From positions 62,001 to 126,000 of the forward strand of contig NZ_JACHXR010000009.1 of assembly GCF_014192275.1 (NCBI RefSeq): a stretch of 64,000 nt of DNA, in the 5' to 3' direction. The stretch is from Halomonas stenophila. Lineage in GTDB: Bacteria > Pseudomonadota > Gammaproteobacteria > Pseudomonadales > Halomonadaceae. Numbering within the stretch: position 1 is the stretch's first letter; each line of letters starts with the position of its first letter. Positions 52,721-61,549 of the stretch are shown in pieces. The notes under the pieces were generated by a model. That model worked only from the letters and a program-made list of their open reading frames with translations, was not told where the DNA came from and did not search any database. Both the position numbers and the translations under genes were made by a program.

Positions 52721-52752
52721 CTTTCGATCTCCCGATGGTCGTGTGATTCGTT

Positions 52753-52782
52753 ATGGTAGCGCTGTCATGTTAGCGCTAACAT
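52753..52782. promoter_or_regulatory. Tandem LacI-type operators between ltnD and its regulator
   Basis: ATGTTAGCGCTAACAT (52767-52782) is a perfect 16-bp palindrome of the kind bound by GntR-like LacI proteins. It overlaps by two bases an imperfect second copy, ATGGTAGCGCTGTCAT (52753-52768). Lying in the 116-bp divergent gap, they would control both the ltnD operon and the regulator. Confidence 0.8.
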
Positions 52783-52836
52783 AGTTCTAGACGAGTGACT
52801 TTCCCACAGCAAGCCCAGTGTGCAAGGATGTGACCA

Positions 52837-53871
52837 ATGTCTAACCAGGATCCCAGCAGGACACGGCGCCGCCGCGGTTCGACCCAGCCGACCCTCAAGG
52901 AGGTCGCGGCCGCAGCCGGCGTGTCCTCCATTACCGCCTCCCGCGCGCTGAACACGCCCGAGCGCGTCAACGAGGAGACCCGCAAGCGGGTCCTCGAGGC
53001 CGTCGACCGGGTGGGCTACGTGCCCAACCTCGTCGCCGGCAGCCTGGCGTCCGCCCGCTCCCGCTTCATCGCGGTGATCGTGCCGTCGCTGGCCAACGCC
53101 GTGTTCATCGAGGTGATCCGCGGCCTGCAGGCGACCTTCGAGGCACAGGGCTACCAGATCCTGCTGGGCAACACCGACTACGACATCGAGCGCGAGCACC
53201 GCCTGGTCAGGACCTTCCTGGGCTGGTCGTGTTCGGCGCTGGTCACCGCCGGGCTGCGCCATACCCCGGCCTGTCGCGACCTGCTCGAGCATTGCGACAA
53301 GCCGGTGATGGAGGTCATGGAACTGGGCGAGGCCCTGGACCTCAATGTCGGCCTGGACCATCGCGAGGCCGGCCGCTGCATGGCCCGCCATCTGCTGGAG
53401 CGTGGCTATCGGCGCACCGTCTACGTCGGCGCCTGCCTGGACAAGGACTACCGGGCCGGGCTGCGCTTCGACGGCCACCGGGAGGTCATGGAGGCGGACG
53501 GGCGCGAGGCGCCGCTCATCGAGCTGGACCGGCTGGGCAGCCTGGAGGCCGGCGCCGCCGGGCTCGACCGGGTGCGCGAGGCCTACCCCGACACCGAGGC
53601 CATCCACTTCGCCAACGACGACCTGGCGGCCGGGGCCCTGCTGCACGGCTTCCGGCTCGGCCTGAAGGTGCCGGACGAGATCGCCATCGCCGGGTTCAAC
53701 GGCCTGGCCCTGGGCCAGCACCTCACCCCGCGCCTGACGACGATCCAGTCTCCCCGCGAGACCATGGGACGCCAGGCCGCCGAACAGATCCTGCGGCGGC
53801 TGGATGGCAAGCGGGTCACCCGTCGCCAGTGCAATGTAGGCTTCGAGCTGCTAGTCGGCGAGAGCACCTGA
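52837..53871 (+). CDS. LacI-family transcriptional regulator of the tetronate operon
   Basis: Repressor of 344 residues. The N-terminal helix-turn-helix reads PTLKEVAAAAGVSSITASRALN (residues about 13-34) with the hinge helix near SARSR; the effector domain has YQILLGNTDYDIEREHRLV and IHFANDDLAAGALLHGF, as in gluconate-type GntR regulators. Divergent from ltnD with operators between them. Induction by threonate, erythronate or an oxo-tetronate is expected. Confidence 0.9.
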   Translation: MSNQDPSRTRRRRGSTQPTLKEVAAAAGVSSITASRALNTPERVNEETRKRVLEAVDRVGYVPNLVAGSLASARSRFIAVIVPSLANAVFIEVIRGLQATFEAQGYQILLGNTDYDIEREHRLVRTFLGWSCSALVTAGLRHTPACRDLLEHCDKPVMEVMELGEALDLNVGLDHREAGRCMARHLLERGYRRTVYVGACLDKDYRAGLRFDGHREVMEADGREAPLIELDRLGSLEAGAAGLDRVREAYPDTEAIHFANDDLAAGALLHGFRLGLKVPDEIAIAGFNGLALGQHLTPRLTTIQSPRETMGRQAAEQILRRLDGKRVTRRQCNVGFELLVGEST

Positions 53872-54042
53872 GGCGTTCCAGGGTCACTCGCCGTCGGACG
53901 CCAGCGGCGCCCGGATCCGCTCGCGCCGCCTGGCCCCAGCCGGATGGGAACCACTCGACTCGCCCGGTGCCAGATCACCGGAACCAACCCGCTTTTCCGG
54001 GGCCACGTGACCTCGACGCCCCGGCCAAGGAGGAACAGACCG

Positions 54043-54729
54043 ATGAACAAGCGGATCCTGATCGTATTGACCTCGCACGACCGTCTCGGCGACACCGGCG
54101 AGAAGACCGGCTTCTGGCTGGAGGAGTTCGCGGCCCCCTACTACGCCCTCGAGGATGCCGGTGCCGAGATCACCCTGGCCTCCCCCCAGGGCGGCCAGCC
54201 GCCGCTGGACCCCAAGAGCGACGCCGAGGACAGCCAGACCGAGGCGACGCGGCGCTTCAAGCAGGACCCCGACGCCCAGGCCCGGCTCGCCGCCACCCAT
54301 CGGCTCGCCGAGATGAACGCCGACGACTTCGATGCGGTCTTCTACCCCGGCGGGCATGGCCCCCTCTGGGACCTGGTCGACGACCGTGACTCGATCCGCC
54401 TGATCGAGGCCTTCTGGGCCCAGGGCAAGCCGGTCTCGGCGGTCTGCCACGCGCCCATCGTGCTGCTGAACGCCAGGGACGCCTCGGGCAGGCCCATCGT
54501 CGAGGGACGCGAGGTCACCGGCTTCACCAACGGCGAGGAAGCGGCGGTCGGCCTGACCGAGGTCGTCCCGCAGTTGGTGGAAGACGCCCTGATCGCGCGG
54601 GGCGCCAGGTACTCCAAGGCCGAGGACTTCGCCCCCTACACTCGCCAGGACGGGCAGTTACTCACCGGGCAGAACCCGCCCTCCTCCGAACCGGTGGCCG
54701 AGCGGCTGATTGCCATGCTGAAAGGGTAA
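54043..54729 (+). CDS. DJ-1/PfpI (class I glutamine amidotransferase-like) protein
   Basis: Protein of 228 residues from the ATG at 54043, with AAGGAGG nine bases upstream. YPGGHGPLWDL and the nucleophile elbow AVCHAPIVLLNA are the DJ-1/PfpI/Hsp31 signatures. Such proteins act as glyoxalases, deglycases or chaperones; detoxification of reactive carbonyls would suit the metabolism encoded here. It appears to be a single-gene unit after the LacI gene. Confidence 0.87.
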   Translation: MNKRILIVLTSHDRLGDTGEKTGFWLEEFAAPYYALEDAGAEITLASPQGGQPPLDPKSDAEDSQTEATRRFKQDPDAQARLAATHRLAEMNADDFDAVFYPGGHGPLWDLVDDRDSIRLIEAFWAQGKPVSAVCHAPIVLLNARDASGRPIVEGREVTGFTNGEEAAVGLTEVVPQLVEDALIARGARYSKAEDFAPYTRQDGQLLTGQNPPSSEPVAERLIAMLKG

Positions 54730-54747
54730 CGAGGAGCCGGGACGAGC

Positions 54748-54810
54748 GTCCTCGACTCCTGGACCACGCCCAACGGGCACAAGATCACGAGGCTCCAGGC
54801 CGGGCGCGCC
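54748..54810 (+). pseudogene. Possible glutathione S-transferase N-terminal scrap
   Basis: Read from 54748, the sequence gives VLDSWTTPNGHKI and a little more, like the first strand and active-site turn (YSW.TPNGHK) of YghU/YfcG-type glutathione S-transferases. There is no start codon or continuation. Very short, so chance similarity is possible. Confidence 0.3.
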
Positions 54811-54858
54811 TATCGCCTCAAGCCGAGGCTCGGGCAGGGCCGTCGTGCCTCGCACCCC

Positions 54859-55569
54859 TCAATGGGCGTGATCATGGCCATCGTCGTGATGGTCGTCCTC
54901 GGGCTGGGCGGCGGCCTCTTCCTCGTGGTGGTCTGCCCCCTGGTCATCCGCCGCCCCGTCGTCGTGGTGACCCTCACCGGCCTCCCCTTGGGCTCCCGTG
55001 GCGTCCGCCATGGCCAGCAGGTTGCCATGCTCGTGGTCATGGCCGTCGTCGGCCACGCCTTGCCGCGCCTCGGGCGCGACCGAGGCGGCATAGTCCTGCT
55101 CGGAAAGCTCGGGCAGGCGCTGCAGGAAGGCCACCATCTCCCAGAGCTCGGCATCGTCATGGGTCTCGCCCCAGGCCGGCATGCCGGTCATCTTGATACC
55201 GTGCTTGATGATCCAGAACTGCTCGGCCGGCGAACGATGGCTCGGCTCGGCCAGCCGCGGCGGCATGGGGTTCAGGCCCGCCCGCAGCACCGTGCCGTCG
55301 AGCCCGGGCTTGAGGTGGCAGGCCGTGCAGAGGTCCTCGTAGGCGCGAGCCCCCTGGCGGATCATCCCGGGGTCGTCGAGGTCGGGCACCTCGATGTCCT
55401 CGGCCCGGGAAGACACGGAGGCGTGCATGGTGGAATGCAGGACCGACTCGACCAGCGGCAGGTGATCATCGCTGGCGGCGACGTTGTACATGCCGCTGTG
55501 CAGGTAGGCCATGGCTCCCGCGCCAAGCAGGCCCAGGCCCAGCACGATGCCGGCAAGGATGCGAAACAT
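54859..55569 (-). CDS. Membrane-anchored c-type cytochrome with histidine-rich tail
   Basis: Protein of 236 residues with an N-terminal anchor or signal (FRILAGIVLGLGLLGAGAMAYL), one haem-binding CxxCH (LCTACHLKPG, about residue 81) and methionine candidates downstream (KMTGMPAWGETHDD). From about residue 173 the chain becomes a disordered tail rich in His, Asp and Glu, ending DDGHDHAH, which looks like a metal-binding segment. It would carry electrons in the periplasm. It is isolated between convergent PfpI and the transglycosylase gene. Confidence 0.85.
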   Translation of the reverse strand: MFRILAGIVLGLGLLGAGAMAYLHSGMYNVAASDDHLPLVESVLHSTMHASVSSRAEDIEVPDLDDPGMIRQGARAYEDLCTACHLKPGLDGTVLRAGLNPMPPRLAEPSHRSPAEQFWIIKHGIKMTGMPAWGETHDDAELWEMVAFLQRLPELSEQDYAASVAPEARQGVADDGHDHEHGNLLAMADATGAQGEAGEGHHDDGAADDQGADHHEEEAAAQPEDDHHDDGHDHAH

Positions 55570-55742
55570 AGGGGCGAACCTCAGAGTCCTGGGTGGTGTC
55601 GGTCATTCGCAAGCGTCGGGACCCACCAGCGGCCGAGGTGGCCGGCCGAGCGGCCTGCACGGCGAAGGCGGCTCCCCGCCTGCGAATCTGCGACACAGTG
55701 TGCCACGAACGGTCCAGCGCCTCGAATGCCTCCCTCGCTCGG

Positions 55743-56381
55743 TCAGCCTCGGCAGAACGGCCAGACCTGATAGAAGCGATCGCAGCGGAACTCAGCCTCG
55801 CAGGCGGCCAGCTGCGCGCGATAGCGCCCGGCGGTCGCGGCGACCTGCCGGGCGGCGCGCCGCACGCCGGGCTTGTTGCGGTAGGACCCTCGCCGATAGC
55901 CGCCCTGACCCTCGTGGTAGGCCAGGTAGAGGTGCTCGGGGTTGTGCAGCGACACCCCCGTCATGCGCCGGGTGCGCGCGTTGTACCAACCGATGAAGTC
56001 GGTGGCATCCTCCATGTCGCTGCGGCTGGCGAACCAGCCGGCCGCCTCTACCTGGTACTCTCCCCACACCGGGTCCTGGGCCTGGGCGTAGCCGTAGGCC
56101 GACGATGGCCGGGTCCAGGGGATGAAGCCGAGCAGGCGTTGCCGTGGGGGCTTCACGTGGCTGCGAAAGGACGACTCCCGCTCGATGAAGGCCATCTGCG
56201 TCCAGATCGGCGTCCCCCATTTCTGCTGGGCGTCCCGGGAGGCGTCGTACCAGTCCGGTTGCTCACGGAAGATCTCGCACAGGTTCGTCTGGTCCCGGGG
56301 CGGCGCCGGCGCGAACATGGCACAGCCCGTCAGGCCGAGGGCCATGCCCAGCAGGCTCAGCCGGCCGATCCATCCTCTCAT
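55743..56381 (-). CDS. Lytic transglycosylase lipoprotein (SLT domain)
   Basis: Protein of 212 residues from the ATG at 56381. The lipoprotein signal peptide ends in LGLTGC (lipobox), so the mature protein is lipid-anchored. The SLT fold shows the catalytic glutamate in AFIERESSFRS, then SAYGYAQAQD and HLYLAYHEGQGGY. It cleaves the glycan strands of peptidoglycan in the periplasm, with a probable outer-membrane attachment. Single-gene unit; the start follows the lipoprotein signal. Confidence 0.88.
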   Translation of the reverse strand: MRGWIGRLSLLGMALGLTGCAMFAPAPPRDQTNLCEIFREQPDWYDASRDAQQKWGTPIWTQMAFIERESSFRSHVKPPRQRLLGFIPWTRPSSAYGYAQAQDPVWGEYQVEAAGWFASRSDMEDATDFIGWYNARTRRMTGVSLHNPEHLYLAYHEGQGGYRRGSYRNKPGVRRAARQVAATAGRYRAQLAACEAEFRCDRFYQVWPFCRG

Positions 56382-56526
56382 GCTCCTTCCGCTCCTCCAG
56401 GCACCTCGACTCGCCGTCATCCGCAGTCTCCCGTCATCGGTCCGGCCGCCTGTCGACCGGGCTGATGGCGAGCCTATCACCGCAGCCTGCCCGGCGGCAG
56501 CCCGAGGGTTCCACGCGCCGGGCGAG

Positions 56527-57732
56527 TCAGCGTCGTGCGGCGCTCGTCGTGGCGCGACGGCTCGGCATGGCCAGCGGCCGATGCAGCAGGCCGTAGGCCA
56601 GGGCGCCGACCACCACGCCCCAGAAGGCCGAGCCGAGCCCCAGGAAGCTCATGCCGGAGGCCGTGGCGAGGAAGGTGATCACCGAGGCCTCCAGGTGATC
56701 CTTGCAGGCGGCGAAGGCGCTGACGTTGCTGGCGATGGCACCGATCAGCGCCAGGCCGGCCAGCACCGCGACGAACTCGCCGGGCAGCGAGGTGAACAGC
56801 GCCACGATGGTACCGGCCAGGGTCCCCCCGACCAGGTAGAAGACGCCGTTGGCCACGCCGGCGACATAGCGCTTGTCCGGGTTCTCGTGGGCCTCCGGGC
56901 TGGTGCAGATCGCCGCGGTGATGGCGGCGATCACCGTGGTGATGCCACCGAAGCAGGCGGTCACGAGGGAGGTCAAGCTGGCGACGGTGACGATGGGCCG
57001 GGCCGGGGTGTCGTAGCCGGCGGTGCGCAGGATCGCCATGCCCGGCAGGAACTGGCCGGTCAGGCTGACCAGCACCAGCGGGATCGCCAGGCTCAGGGTG
57101 CCCTGCCAGGTCCACTCGGGGCGGATGAACTGGGGTGAGGCCAGGCTGAGCGTCACGCCCTCGAGGCTCGCCCCCTCCAGGACGACCGCCAGGACGACGC
57201 CGACGATCAGCAGCAGCACCAGGCTGTAGCGCGGCGTCAGGCGCTTGAACACCAGGTAAGCCAGGAGCATGCCGATGGCCAGCGCCGGCACCGATTCCAG
57301 CGAGACGAAGACGCCGACGCCGAACTGGAAGAGGATGCCGGCCATCATGGCGCTGGCGATGCCCGGCGGAATCGCCCGGATGATGCGGTCGAAGGAACCG
57401 GTGATGCCGATCACGAGGATCACCGCCGCCGCGGTGAGGTAGGCGCCCACCGCCTCGCCGAGCGACAGTCCCGGGAAGAGCGTGACCAGCAGCGCCGTGC
57501 CCGGCGCCGACCAGGCGGTGACCACCGGCACCCTGAGCCACAGGCTGAGCCCGATGCCGGAGACGGCGGCCCCCATGGAGATGGCCCAGACCCAGGAGGT
57601 CATCATGGCGCCGGAGATCTCGGCACTCTGGGCGGCCTGGAAGAAGATGGCCAGGGGGCCGGCATAGGAGACCAGCACCGCCACGAAGCCGGCGGTGACG
57701 GCGGGAAGGGAGCAGTCCTGATGGAGTCGCAT
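56527..57732 (-). CDS. benE: Benzoate/H+ symporter, BenE family (first copy)
   Basis: Inner-membrane protein of 401 residues from the ATG at 57732 (MRLHQDCSLPAVTAGFVAVLV), with about 12 helices. BenE motifs include SAPGTALLVTLFPGLSLGEAVGAYLTAA, PPGIASAMMAGILFQFG and GGITTVIAAITAAICTSPEAHENPDKRYVAG. Proton-coupled benzoate uptake is the expected role. It is the most distal gene of the ben cluster, separated from the second BenE gene by a good terminator, so it may have its own promoter. Confidence 0.85.
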   Translation of the reverse strand: MRLHQDCSLPAVTAGFVAVLVSYAGPLAIFFQAAQSAEISGAMMTSWVWAISMGAAVSGIGLSLWLRVPVVTAWSAPGTALLVTLFPGLSLGEAVGAYLTAAAVILVIGITGSFDRIIRAIPPGIASAMMAGILFQFGVGVFVSLESVPALAIGMLLAYLVFKRLTPRYSLVLLLIVGVVLAVVLEGASLEGVTLSLASPQFIRPEWTWQGTLSLAIPLVLVSLTGQFLPGMAILRTAGYDTPARPIVTVASLTSLVTACFGGITTVIAAITAAICTSPEAHENPDKRYVAGVANGVFYLVGGTLAGTIVALFTSLPGEFVAVLAGLALIGAIASNVSAFAACKDHLEASVITFLATASGMSFLGLGSAFWGVVVGALAYGLLHRPLAMPSRRATTSAARR

Positions 57733-57787
57733 GACGAGAACCTCGGCGGGGAAACGGAAAGGCGGCACGCGAGGCTGCCGACGAAGG

Positions 57788-57822
57788 AAAAAAGGCCCGC
57801 TCCACCATCGCTGGCACGGGCC
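57788..57822 (-). terminator. Rho-independent terminator between the two benE genes
   Basis: On the minus strand GGCCCG and CGGGCC (57817-57822 and 57794-57799) enclose a loop of about 17 bases and are followed by six T (57788-57793). It lies 30 bases after the stop of the benE gene at 57852 and should end most ben operon transcripts. Confidence 0.8.
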
Positions 57823-57851
57823 AAGGGAGGATGCCGGGGTGGACGCCGCGC

Positions 57852-59096
57852 CTAGCCGGCCTTCCTGGACAGCGGGCGGCGCTCGAAGGTGAAGTCGAAG
57901 TCCTTGAACTCGACGAGCATCGAGAGCCCCGCGCCCAGCACCAGCGCCCAGAAGGAGGAGCCGATGCCGAGGATCTGGAGGCCCGAGACGGCGATCAGGA
58001 AGGAGAACATCGCCCCCACCTCGTGCTTGCCGGAGAAGGTCATGTGCATCGCGGAACTGATCACCCGCAGCAGGGCCAGCCCGGCGATGATGGCGATGAA
58101 GTAGCTCGGCATGGCCTCAATCAGGCTGAACACGAAGCCGTAGAAGGGGGCGGCCACGACGAAGATGATGCCGACGATGACCGCGGCCACCCAGCGCTTG
58201 TCGTGGCTGCCGGCTTCCGGCCCGGAACAGATGCCGGTCATCGGCGCGGCGATGCAGGTGCTGTGCAGGTTGAAGAAGGCCGAGACCATGGTGCCGAAGC
58301 CCCCCACGGCGGTGATGGCATTGGCCGGCGCCTCCTTGAAGCCCATGCCCTTGACCAGGCCCACGCCGGCGGGCGTCTCCATGCCCACCAGGATCAGCGC
58401 CAGGGGCAGGCCGTAGGCCAGGAAGGCCTCCAGGGTGAAGGCGGGCATGATGAACTCGGGGAGCCGGAACGAGAACTCCACGCTCGAGAAGTCGGCGCCG
58501 GAGGCGGCCATGTACCCGACGCCGACCAGCAGGGTGACGACCAGGGGGGGCACTGGGCGCAGGTAGCGAGCCGCGAAGAAGAAGGACAGGATCATCACGA
58601 CGGCCGGCAGTATGGCGTTCTGCAGCGGCATCACCATGTTGATGCCGAACTTGAGCAGGATGCCCGCGACCATGCCCATGACGATCGGCATCGGGATCAG
58701 TCGCATGACCAGGCTCATCATGCCGGCCAGGCCGACGACCAAGGCGATGGCCCCGGCGATCAGGGTCGCTCCCAGGGCCTCGTTGAGGCCGACCACGGGA
58801 ATGATGGCCGCGAACAGCAGCGCGCCGGGGATGGAGTTGGCCATCGGCAGCGGCAGTCGGTAGTAGGCCGGCAGGAAGAGCCCGAACAGGCCGTTGATCA
58901 TCAGATAGCTGATCACCCAGAGCAGCGTGAACTCCTGGGGGAGCCCGGCGGCGGTGCCGGCACTGATATGGATGATACCGGCGCTGAGGCCGAAGATCCC
59001 GGCGACCAGGCCGGCGCTGAAGTTGTCGGCGTTGAGATCGCGGATGAAGTCGCGTGGCGCGGACATGAGACCCACGCCTTTTTCGATATGCTTCAT
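57852..59096 (-). CDS. Benzoate/H+ symporter, BenE family (second copy)
   Basis: Membrane protein of 414 residues, start ATG 59096 with GGAG upstream. Repeats of BenE-type motifs (HISAGTAAGLPQEFTLLWVISY, NSIPGALLFAAIIPV, HSTCIAAPMTGICSGPEAGSHDKRW) place it in the BenE family, but it is clearly diverged from the gene at 56527. It follows benD by about 70 bp. Two uptake systems may serve benzoate and a related aromatic acid, or differ in affinity. Confidence 0.83.
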   Translation of the reverse strand: MKHIEKGVGLMSAPRDFIRDLNADNFSAGLVAGIFGLSAGIIHISAGTAAGLPQEFTLLWVISYLMINGLFGLFLPAYYRLPLPMANSIPGALLFAAIIPVVGLNEALGATLIAGAIALVVGLAGMMSLVMRLIPMPIVMGMVAGILLKFGINMVMPLQNAILPAVVMILSFFFAARYLRPVPPLVVTLLVGVGYMAASGADFSSVEFSFRLPEFIMPAFTLEAFLAYGLPLALILVGMETPAGVGLVKGMGFKEAPANAITAVGGFGTMVSAFFNLHSTCIAAPMTGICSGPEAGSHDKRWVAAVIVGIIFVVAAPFYGFVFSLIEAMPSYFIAIIAGLALLRVISSAMHMTFSGKHEVGAMFSFLIAVSGLQILGIGSSFWALVLGAGLSMLVEFKDFDFTFERRPLSRKAG

Positions 59097-59164
59097 GATC
59101 TGCTCCAGGGGTTATTGTCGTTGGAGGTCAGGAGAATGCCCGATGCGTACGCGCCATCGGCCGG

Positions 59165-59965
59165 CTAGCCCAGGTCGCCACCGGCCACCGGCACCACCGT
59201 GCCGGTGATGTAGCTGGCATCGCTGGAGGCGAGGAACAGGATCGGCGCGGCCATCTCGTCCAGGGTGCCGTAGCGGCCCATCAGGCAGCTCGCCTTGGTC
59301 TGATCGATATGCGCCTGGAACCAGGCCTGCTCCGTTTCATTGCGGGGCTCCGGCGTGCCGCGCGAGATCCGCCGCGGCGGCGCCTCGGTACCGCCCGGCG
59401 CCGTGGCCACCACTCGAATGCCGTGCTCGGCGTATTCGAAGGCCAGCGACGCCGTCATGGCGTTGACGCCGCCCTTGGCCGCCGAGTAGGGAATCCGGTG
59501 GATACCGCGGGTCGCCGCCGAGGACACGTTGACGATGACGCCACTGCCCTGCTCCACCATGCCGGGCAGAGCCGCGCGGCAGCACCACAGGGTCGGCATC
59601 AGCGAACGGGTGATCTCGGCCGAGATCTCGGTATCGCTGAACTCGGTGAACGGCTTGAAGTTGATCGCCCCGCCCACGTTGTTGATCAGGATATCGAGAC
59701 GCCCGAAGTGCTCTCGGGCCCGGGTCATGGCGTCCTCGGCGCCCTCCCAGGTCTCCAGGTCGGCCTGCAGGGCGATGGCCTCGGCCCCCTGCTCGCGCAA
59801 CTCGGCCACCACCGCCTGGACATGGTCGGCACGGTCCACCAGGGCCAGGCGGGCCCCCTCGGCGGCGGCGCGCTCGGCGACGCGCTGGCCGATGCCCTGG
59901 GCGGCCCCGGTGATCACCATCACCCGGTCCTGGAAACGTGGGGCGTCGAAACGTTGGCGGTTCAT
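59165..59965 (-). CDS. benD: 1,6-Dihydroxycyclohexa-2,4-diene-1-carboxylate dehydrogenase BenD
   Basis: Short-chain dehydrogenase of 266 residues from the ATG at 59965 (MNRQRFDAPRFQDRVMVITGA). TGAAQGIGQRVAERAAAEG binds NAD; NNVGGA, VSSAATRG and the catalytic YSAAKGG follow. BenD oxidises the cis-diol made by BenABC with decarboxylation to catechol. Its start overlaps the benC stop by 4 bp. Confidence 0.92.
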   Translation of the reverse strand: MNRQRFDAPRFQDRVMVITGAAQGIGQRVAERAAAEGARLALVDRADHVQAVVAELREQGAEAIALQADLETWEGAEDAMTRAREHFGRLDILINNVGGAINFKPFTEFSDTEISAEITRSLMPTLWCCRAALPGMVEQGSGVIVNVSSAATRGIHRIPYSAAKGGVNAMTASLAFEYAEHGIRVVATAPGGTEAPPRRISRGTPEPRNETEQAWFQAHIDQTKASCLMGRYGTLDEMAAPILFLASSDASYITGTVVPVAGGDLG

Positions 59966-60990
59966 GCGGCCTCCCCGGGTGCCTGGTTGGGGGTGAACTT
60001 CTCGTAATGGAAGCTCTGCGGCACGATGCCCTGCTCGTCGAAGTGCTTGAGCACGGCGTCGACCATCGGCGGCGGTCCGCACAGGTAGACGTCCACGTCG
60101 CCGTCGTGCATCACCCCGGCGTCCATGTGGTGGGTCACATAGCCCTTGCGCGGATTCCGGCTTTCCTCGTCCACCACCACGGTGGTGTACGTGAAGCCCG
60201 GCAACTGCTCGGCGAAGGCATCCAGGGCGTCGGTCTTGACCAGGTGATCGTCCTTGTTGACGCCGTAGATCATGTGGATCGGGGCATCGCAGCCCTTCTC
60301 CACCAACTGCTCGAGCATGGAGAGGAAGGGCGCCAGCCCGGTGCCACCGGCCAGCATCAGCACCGGGCGCTTGACCTCGCGCAGGTAGAAGCTGCCGAGG
60401 GGCCCGGTCAGGGTCAGTCGATCGCCCACGGCGGCCCGCTCGGTCAGGTAGCCGCTCATGACCCCGTTCGGGATGTTGCGGATCAGGAAGGTGGCACGCT
60501 TCTCCCCCGGCAGCGAGCTGAAGGAGTAGGAGCGATGCTCGGCGGTGCCCGGCACGTCGATATGGATGTACTGGCCGGGCAGGAAGGCCAGCTCGGCGCC
60601 GTCATCGAGGTCGATGGCCAGCTCGATGCTGTCCTCGGAGAGTGGCTCGACCACGGCCACGGTGCCTTCGACCTTGCCCACCGCGGTCTTGCACAGGCTC
60701 GAGGCCACCGGTACCTGGACGACACAGTCGGTGGACGGCACCATCTGGCAGGTCAGCACCTGGCCCTCGGCGGCCTCCTCGTCGGAGAGCGCTTCCTCCA
60801 GGTATTCGTCGCCCATGTCGAATTCACCCTGCTCGCAGTGACCCTTGCAGGTGCCGCAGACGCCATCGGAGCAGTCCATGGGCAGGTTGACCTTCTGCCG
60901 GTAGGCGGCGTCGAGGACCGTTTCCCCTGCCTTGCAGCCGATGAAACGGGTGACGCCGTCCTCGAAGTTGAGTGCAATGGTATAGCTCAT
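59962..60990 (-). CDS. benC: Benzoate 1,2-dioxygenase electron-transfer component BenC
   Basis: Reductase of 342 residues. The N-terminal [2Fe-2S] ferredoxin has CSDGVCGTCKGHCEQG and LTCQMVPSTDC; the FAD part has RSYSFSS; the NAD part has LAGGTGLAPFLSMLEQL and CGPPPMVDAVL. It passes electrons from NADH to the BenAB oxygenase. It lies 38 bp after benB. Confidence 0.94.
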   Translation of the reverse strand: MSYTIALNFEDGVTRFIGCKAGETVLDAAYRQKVNLPMDCSDGVCGTCKGHCEQGEFDMGDEYLEEALSDEEAAEGQVLTCQMVPSTDCVVQVPVASSLCKTAVGKVEGTVAVVEPLSEDSIELAIDLDDGAELAFLPGQYIHIDVPGTAEHRSYSFSSLPGEKRATFLIRNIPNGVMSGYLTERAAVGDRLTLTGPLGSFYLREVKRPVLMLAGGTGLAPFLSMLEQLVEKGCDAPIHMIYGVNKDDHLVKTDALDAFAEQLPGFTYTTVVVDEESRNPRKGYVTHHMDAGVMHDGDVDVYLCGPPPMVDAVLKHFDEQGIVPQSFHYEKFTPNQAPGEAA

Positions 60991-61028
60991 GGTCGAATCT
61001 CCTCCCGCACCGGGTCAGCGTGACCCGG

Positions 61029-61517
61029 TCAGATGTGATAGATGTCGATGACCTGGTGGATATAGTCGTTGTTGAGTTGCACGACTTTTCTGGTGATCAG
61101 CGGCGCATCCCCCGACACGTCCAGGGTGTAGAAGGCGCTGCCGAAGTAGCTGTCGGTCTTCTTGTAGCGGTGGCTCAGGGTGTGCCAGTTGAAGCGCAGC
61201 TCCACCCTGTCGCCCTCCTCCCTCAGCACCTCGAGGTTGGTGATCTGGTGGGTGGTGCGCGGCTCCGGCGTGCTCGCCCCGCTGCGCTCGGTCTTGATCC
61301 GGTAGACCCGGTCCTCGAGCCCCTCGCGGTTGGGGTAGTAGATCAGCGAGATCTCGCTATGCGGGTCCTCGGTCAGCCGGTCGTCGTCGTCCCAGGCCGG
61401 CATCCAGAACTCGGCGTCCTGGCGGTAGCACTCCAGCCACTCGTCCCACTGGCGGTCGTCGAGCAGGCGCGCCTCGCGGTACAGGAAGGCCTGGATGTCG
61501 TGGTAGCTGATGCTCAT
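61029..61517 (-). CDS. benB: Benzoate 1,2-dioxygenase small (beta) subunit BenB
   Basis: Protein of 162 residues from the ATG at 61517 (MSISYHDIQAFLYREARLL), the usual size of ring-hydroxylating dioxygenase beta subunits. Typical stretches are DDRQWDEWLECYRQDAEFWMP, EISLIYYPNREGLEDRV and FNWHTLSHRYKKTDSYFG. It has a structural role in the BenA3B3 hexamer. It lies 32 bp after benA, with a GAGAAGAGAC RBS region. Confidence 0.94.
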   Translation of the reverse strand: MSISYHDIQAFLYREARLLDDRQWDEWLECYRQDAEFWMPAWDDDDRLTEDPHSEISLIYYPNREGLEDRVYRIKTERSGASTPEPRTTHQITNLEVLREEGDRVELRFNWHTLSHRYKKTDSYFGSAFYTLDVSGDAPLITRKVVQLNNDYIHQVIDIYHI

Positions 61518-61549
61518 GGTCTCTTCTCCTCTTCTCGGTTCGGGCGCGC

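Noticed and set aside
57831..59168. A 445-codon plus-strand frame rich in His, Gln and Gly
   Set aside because: Mirror of the BenE membrane protein on the other strand; hydrophobic codons read backwards give this composition.
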